Assembly: GCA_002314055.1 (NCBI GenBank)
Contig: DCBP01000040.1
Coordinates: 36,414 to 56,790 of the forward strand
Direction of reading: 5' to 3'
From: Prevotella sp. UBA1104
GTDB taxonomy: Bacteria; Bacteroidota; Bacteroidia; Bacteroidales; Bacteroidaceae
DNA length: 20,377 nt
The position numbers and the translations under genes were made by a program. The notes under the pieces are model-generated. The model searched no databases, was not told the origin of the DNA, and saw nothing but the letters and a program-made list of their open reading frames with translations. Of this stretch, positions 17,031 through 20,377 are shown piece by piece. Within the stretch, counting starts at the first letter, position 1. Each line of letters opens with the position of its first letter.

Positions 17031-17058
17031 AAATACGTAATTATTTTAAAGTATACTT
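17015..17058. promoter_or_regulatory. Twin palindromic operator candidates at the esterase promoter
   Basis: AAAGTATACTTT (17015-17026) is a perfect palindrome, and AAAGTATACTT (17048-17058) repeats it 33 bp away, about three helical turns. Both are followed by GCAAA. The first lies between the -7 and -33 elements, the second just upstream: a layout suited to a dimeric regulator. Confidence 0.55.
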
Positions 17059-17124
17059 GCAAATAATTGGAAAAGTACAGTTCCCCGTGATGATTTTTGG
17101 CTCCGTCTACTCTCATGATTTTAT

Positions 17125-17182
17125 ATTATTTGTCGGATTTGAATATTTTAGCATAGATTATTTGTCAGATTTGAGTATTTTA
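17125..17182. repeat. 26-bp direct repeat pair
   Basis: ATTATTTGTCGGATTTGAAT plus ATTTTA (17125-17150) recurs at 17157-17182 with two changes. The period is 32 bp, about three helical turns. It lies between the two divergent promoters. Regulator site or local duplication. Confidence 0.65.
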
Positions 17183-17321
17183 AATGCATTTATATCTGAA
17201 AAATCAAAGATTTAGGCAATGCTGAAATATGTCAAAAGAAATATAGACGTTTTACACACAAGGATGCATGAATAGACTATGGATTGAAAAATAGATTTAC
17301 GAAAAGTGATAAAGAATTTGG

Positions 17322-17361
17322 CAACAATATAATTGTTGTACAAAAATAATTACTATATTTG
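17322..17361 (+). promoter_or_regulatory. Promoter of the 17719 operon with an overlapping 17-bp palindrome
   Basis: TATATTTG (17354-17361) matches the TAnnTTTG box; TTG at 17333-17335 gives an 18-bp spacer. CAACAAT-ATA-ATTGTTG (17322-17338) is a perfect inverted repeat covering the -33 element, a plausible repressor operator. Transcription would start near 17367. Confidence 0.65.
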
Positions 17362-17718
17362 CATCGGATAATGACATCAGCGGATGTTTGAGTCCGTTTT
17401 TGTGGAAAAAACCGATTAAGCGAGAGCAATGAAAGCTTGCTTTCTAATTGCCGAGCATGAGGTTTTTATTGAAAAAATTAGCGTTTGCTATTCGGTCATG
17501 CACATTGGAACGTAGGAAATTTCAAAACAAGCATTGAAAGAACGATATATAGCGAACGTTCACGATATCGTGGACGTTACTTGTCGTCTTTCTCAGCTTT
17601 TCCTACGGCTGCAATGTGGACAGGTTTCGTCCACGTGTTGTATCCGTAGGTAAAAGAAAGACCATGGCACTCGCATTTTAAACGAAACATATTGTTTAAT
17701 TTTTAAAATGTTTGAAGT
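17362..17718 (+). ncRNA. Long structured leader RNA with mutually exclusive pairings, upstream of the 17719 operon
   Basis: Domain 1: CGGA/TCCG hairpin (17381-17396); outer helix AAAAACC (17407-17413) with GGTTTTT (17461-17467) around hairpin GCAAT-GAAAG-CTTG-CTTTC-TA-ATTGC (17426-17451). GCATGA (17455-17460) can also pair with TCATGC (17496-17501), a possible pseudoknot. Domain 2, state A: CACATTG (17501-17507) with CAATGTG (17612-17618), CGTAGGAAA (17511-17519) with TTTCCTACG (17599-17607), GAAAG and CGA (17536-17545) with TCG and CTTTC (17584-17592), and an apical hairpin AACGTTCACG/CGTGGACGTT (17555-17578). State B: CTTTTCCTACGG (17597-17608) with CCGTAGG-T-AAAAG (17644-17656), TCTTTC (17587-17592) with GAAAGA (17656-17661), enclosing GTGGAC/GTCCAC (17616-17634). 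A and B compete for 17587-17608. A 28-codon upstream ORF (ATG 17429 to TAG 17513-17515) runs through domain 1. No Rfam class is recognised. Confidence 0.6.
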
Positions 17719-17910
17719 ATGAGCAAAGAATTATTAAAAGACTCAGTTTGCTTGAAAATTACAGGTTTCATCAAATGCAATAGGCATGCAACAAGAGATG
17801 AAGTGCATCAGTTTGTCAACGAACATGGCATGAGTATGTCTGCCTTTTATGATTTATTGGCGGCAAATATCATTGTCGAACGAAATGGAGAATATTATAT
17901 CAACGACTAA
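17719..17910 (+). CDS. Small hypothetical protein (63 aa), winged-helix-like
   Basis: I do not recognise this protein. It is 63 residues with no signal peptide or membrane segment, so probably cytoplasmic. The pattern 'KITGFIKCNRHATRDEVHQF', 'SMSAFYDLLAANIIVERNGE', 'YYIND' suggests a compact helix-turn-helix followed by a beta-hairpin (ITGFI...; IIVERNGEYYI), as in small winged-helix proteins; this is a shape argument only. It contains two Cys (residues 11 and 20). It opens a probable three-gene operon behind a 350-nt structured leader, with 14 bp to the next gene. Being first after the leader, it could be a regulator of the operon, but nothing shows this directly. Confidence 0.6.
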   Translation: MSKELLKDSVCLKITGFIKCNRHATRDEVHQFVNEHGMSMSAFYDLLAANIIVERNGEYYIND

Positions 17911-17924
17911 ATTCAGTAAAATTT

Positions 17925-18116
17925 ATGAAAGAAGAATATGATGTTTCTTTTTCTATAGATAAGAAAGAATACGAAGGAAAAGTTATCATACCTAATGTCA
18001 ATAAGAATCTCAACGAGCATGATAAAATTGATTCCGTCAAGAGACAAACCAAAAAATTGGCGAAGAAAATTTCTCCTAATGATATTGAAAATTTAAAAAT
18101 AAGAAGAACGCTATGA
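17925..18116 (+). CDS. Small hypothetical protein (63 aa), translationally coupled to the BspA-like gene
   Basis: I do not recognise this protein. It is 63 residues, highly charged and lysine-rich, with no signal peptide. The first 23 residues read as two beta strands ('EYDVSFSIDKKEYEGKVIIP'); the rest is probably helical ('HDKIDSVKRQTKKLAKKISP', 'NDIENLKIRRTL'). Its stop codon overlaps the start of the next gene as ATGA (18113-18116), the usual mark of translational coupling, so it is expected to be made in proportion to the secreted protein. A small soluble partner made with an exported protein could be a chaperone or a self-contained cytoplasmic module, but there is no homology to support either. 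Confidence 0.6.
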   Translation: MKEEYDVSFSIDKKEYEGKVIIPNVNKNLNEHDKIDSVKRQTKKLAKKISPNDIENLKIRRTL

Positions 18117-20038
18117 ATAAGATTTTAAGTATATTAATCATTTTTGTCTTGGCAAATATAAATACAATATTTGCCCAAAATGTCACATTAGTTATTGATA
18201 ATCAAAATCCAGGTTGGTTATCAAACAAAATACCATTTAAAGACCAAGAAAGTGTGAAGAATCTTACTGTTACCGGGTATTTAAATGGAACTGATATTAA
18301 GTTTATCAGAGAACTTATCTCAAATAGAGCGCTAACTCATTTAGACTTAACAAATGCCAATATCATTGCTGGTGGCGACGTATATTGTGAAAAAAACAGC
18401 TATACATTTAAAATAAAAGAAGACAATACTTTGTATAATGAGATGTTTTCAGGAAATGCTAATGGAATGGATTATATTGCATTACCTATATCTATTTCGA
18501 AAATAGATTCAAGTCCAAATGAGTCCTATAGTATTAATAGTTTTTATGATAAGGTGGATACCTTAATAATTGGCGGAAACATAAATATGCTTTCAAAATA
18601 TTATTTGCGCAACAATATAAAATATTTGTATATACGCGAAGGTGTAGATTCAATCGAACCATATTTTTATCGTAAAGAACAATTTAAGAAAATACATTTA
18701 TCTTCAGGGATAAAAAGCTTAGGAGGAGGAACTTTTTATTGTGACAGTATAGAAATTAATCTTGAGAATTTAAATTTTATTGATCATAGAGCAATAAGGG
18801 GAACACTTATTGGGGATACAATTAGACTTCCCAAAGATTTAAGTATATTATATACTTGCTCATTCGGTTTAAAAAAGAGCACGACATTATATCTGTCTAA
18901 GAATACCACGAAAATAGATCGCTCATGTGTCTTCGGACACAATAGTTCAGATCATGACGAATCATTTTTTTTAAGTCTAAAAATTCATTTAGAAAGTCCG
19001 ATACCTCCACAAATCAGTAATAGTGGATATAGAGACGATTTCCTTTCATCATCAACAATATATGTACCTAAAGGATGTATTGAAAATTACAAAAAAGCAA
19101 AATACTGGTCATACGCCACAATCCTCGAAGAAAAAGTTCCTGTTACTGGAATAACGTTAGACCACGAAAATATTTCTTTCTCAGATATAGGAGCATCTGT
19201 CCAACTCACAGCAATAATATTACCGACAGATGCAGATAACAAGAATGTTACGTGGAAATCTTCAGATACAAGTGTTGCTACTGTTGTTGATGGAAAAGTA
19301 ACTTGTACAGGTTATGGTACAGCTCAAATTACTGCTACTTCGGAAGAAGGAGCATTTGTAGCCACTTGTAATGTTACGGCAACAAAAAGAATTGTTCTCC
19401 CTTCATCCATAACTTTAGATAAACAAGAATCAACTATAAAAGTTGGCGAAACCACAACTTTGAAGGTAAACGTATTGCCGATTGATGCAGATGATAAAAC
19501 TGTTTCATGGAGTTCTGAAGACAGCGAAATTGCAAGTGTTACAAACGAAGGTGTTGTTACTGGCCACAAGGCTGGAACAACGAAAATCATCGCCACGACA
19601 AATGCAAATGGACTAAAGGCGGAATGTACTGTAACCGTTCTTCAACCTGTAACAGGTATAACCATTGACAAGCAAAATATTTCACTGTCAGAAATTGGAG
19701 AATCAGTACAACTTACAGCAAGCGTATTGCCAGAAGATGCAAGCAACAAGAATGTTACTTGGTCTTCGTCAGACAATAAAGTTGCTATTGTAAGCAATGG
19801 AAAGGTCGTTTGTACAGGATATGGAACTGCAGTAATTTCTGTCGTTACAGAAGATGGCGGCTATATGGCAACATGCGTTATAAATGTAACGAGCGGAATA
19901 AATGGTATTTATGAAGATAAAGACTATCAAGATTCTAAACGTTATGATGCTACAGGTCGTGAAATTAATAATCCTGTCAATGGTATTAATATTATCAAAA
20001 CTAAAGATGGACGAACTATAAAAACAAACGTCCATTAA
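18113..20038 (+). CDS. Secreted BspA-like leucine-rich repeat protein with three Big_2 domains and T9SS-like tail
   Basis: A 641-aa surface protein. Signal peptide about 1-21 (MNKILSILIIFVLANINTIF). Residues about 40-340 are BspA/LRR_5-like: 'LNGTDIKFIRELISNRALTH', 'LDLTNANIIAGGDVY', and 'STIYVPKGCIENYKKAKYW', the last being the usual closing unit of such arrays. The opening unit closely parallels residues 416-457 of the C10 protease in this window. Three Ig-like Big_2 domains follow at about 343-424, 428-509 and 512-592; the first and third are more alike than either is to the second. The end ('RYDATGREINNPVNGINIIK', 'TKDGRTIKTNVH') resembles the short Prevotella-type T9SS sorting tail. Such proteins are usually adhesins; the ligand is unknown. 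The gene is clearly more AT-rich than the 8011 and 12693 genes, hinting at separate acquisition. It is the last gene of the operon. Confidence 0.85.
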   Translation: MNKILSILIIFVLANINTIFAQNVTLVIDNQNPGWLSNKIPFKDQESVKNLTVTGYLNGTDIKFIRELISNRALTHLDLTNANIIAGGDVYCEKNSYTFKIKEDNTLYNEMFSGNANGMDYIALPISISKIDSSPNESYSINSFYDKVDTLIIGGNINMLSKYYLRNNIKYLYIREGVDSIEPYFYRKEQFKKIHLSSGIKSLGGGTFYCDSIEINLENLNFIDHRAIRGTLIGDTIRLPKDLSILYTCSFGLKKSTTLYLSKNTTKIDRSCVFGHNSSDHDESFFLSLKIHLESPIPPQISNSGYRDDFLSSSTIYVPKGCIENYKKAKYWSYATILEEKVPVTGITLDHENISFSDIGASVQLTAIILPTDADNKNVTWKSSDTSVATVVDGKVTCTGYGTAQITATSEEGAFVATCNVTATKRIVLPSSITLDKQESTIKVGETTTLKVNVLPIDADDKTVSWSSEDSEIASVTNEGVVTGHKAGTTKIIATTNANGLKAECTVTVLQPVTGITIDKQNISLSEIGESVQLTASVLPEDASNKNVTWSSSDNKVAIVSNGKVVCTGYGTAVISVVTEDGGYMATCVINVTSGINGIYEDKDYQDSKRYDATGREINNPVNGINIIKTKDGRTIKTNVH

Positions 20039-20101
20039 AATAACATGTCTGCATTTATAATGCTTTTTCGTCAAAAGCATTTAGAAATCGATTGTTGTAA
20101 T

Positions 20102-20148
20102 ATAAATCCCTGCCAAGTGAAAATATACTTGACAGGGATTTATTTTTC
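20102..20148 (+). terminator. Rho-independent terminator of the 17719 operon
   Basis: ATAAATCCCTG (20102-20112) pairs with CAGGGATTTAT (20133-20143). After one mismatch, CAAGT (20114-20118) pairs with ACTTG (20127-20131). TTTTTC follows. Confidence 0.9.
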
Positions 20149-20377
20149 TATTAATGCCGTTGGATTATAACGTAAATAATCAAGTAGGCACTTTCAAGGA
20201 TTACTTAATTTCTCTTTTTACAAACCGTTTTAAGAGAAAAGTGAGGAAATGAGGAAAAGTATAGAAATGCCCCTTAATACAGTATATTATGTGTGCATAA
20301 GTTACAGCAAAATCACAAAATTCCAAGTGTTTTATCTTTAAAAATCACAAAATTCCTATATCTGCAGTAGTCGTAAA
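20149..20377. other. Gene-free right end with a 16-bp direct repeat
   Basis: No gene is seen. AAAATCACAAAATTCC occurs at 20309-20324 and again at 20341-20356, a period of 32 bp. The window ends 21 bp later, so more copies may lie beyond. It may be the regulatory region of the next gene. Confidence 0.5.

Noticed and set aside
17501..17618. Possible invertible promoter bounded by CACATTG/CAATGTG and CGTAGGAAA/TTTCCTACG
   Set aside because: The arms are broken by mismatches and no invertase is nearby; the extra competing helix downstream fits RNA structure better than DNA inversion.
20309..20356. Possible CRISPR repeat-spacer unit
   Set aside because: Only two 16-bp repeats with one 16-bp gap; too short for CRISPR repeats and spacers, and no cas gene is present.

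Overview
The window looks like a chromosome segment of a saccharolytic Bacteroidales bacterium, most likely in or near Prevotellaceae. This rests on three things seen in the sequence: promoters of the Bacteroidetes type (TTG, 17-20 nt, TAnnTTTG) with no Shine-Dalgarno-led starts; three secreted proteins ending in type IX secretion (T9SS)-like sorting tails; and pectin-type glycosidases beside a C10 protease and BspA-like leucine-rich-repeat proteins. The genus is inference.

Layout. 1-225 is the 3' end of an Rpn-family nuclease/transposase gene. 395-6874 (minus strand) is a probable two-gene unit: a very large GH78 alpha-L-rhamnosidase fused to a sialidase-like beta-propeller, then a GH2 glycosidase, closed by a clear terminator at 353-388. 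6875-8010 has no convincing gene; it holds nested palindromes, a mirrored array of GTATCAT heptamers around three TGCCC/GGGCA hairpins, a 22-bp tandem repeat, and the promoter and leader of the next gene. 8011-12585 is a 1524-aa modular T9SS cargo protein with its own terminator. 12693-15266 is a C10 (streptopain-like) cysteine protease carrying LRR, MBG-like and T9SS modules. 15348-15557 is a 210-bp element with 49-bp inverted ends. 15625-16923 (minus) is a secreted alpha/beta-hydrolase esterase resembling CE19 pectin methylesterases, with an STN-like N-terminal domain. 16924-17361 contains palindromes, direct repeats and two divergent promoters. 17362-17718 is a long leader that can form extensive RNA structure, followed by an AT-rich operon of two 63-aa unknown proteins and a 641-aa BspA/Big_2 secreted protein (17719-20038), with a terminator at 20102-20148.

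Functionally, the rhamnosidase/sialidase-like fusion, the GH2 enzyme and the esterase would fit removal of side chains and ester groups from rhamnose-containing pectin. No SusC/SusD pair or sensor is in the window, so this is not a complete polysaccharide utilisation locus. The three plus-strand secreted proteins would be exported by Sec and then passed to the cell surface by T9SS.

The most interesting signal is RNA-level. The leaders of 8011 and 17719 share one hairpin architecture, including an outer helix kept by apparently compensatory changes and a short upstream ORF running through the hairpin. The 17719 leader goes on into a second domain in which one strand (17587-17608) can pair either with an upstream or with a downstream partner of nearly the same sequence, as in an RNA switch. 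I do not recognise it as a described class.
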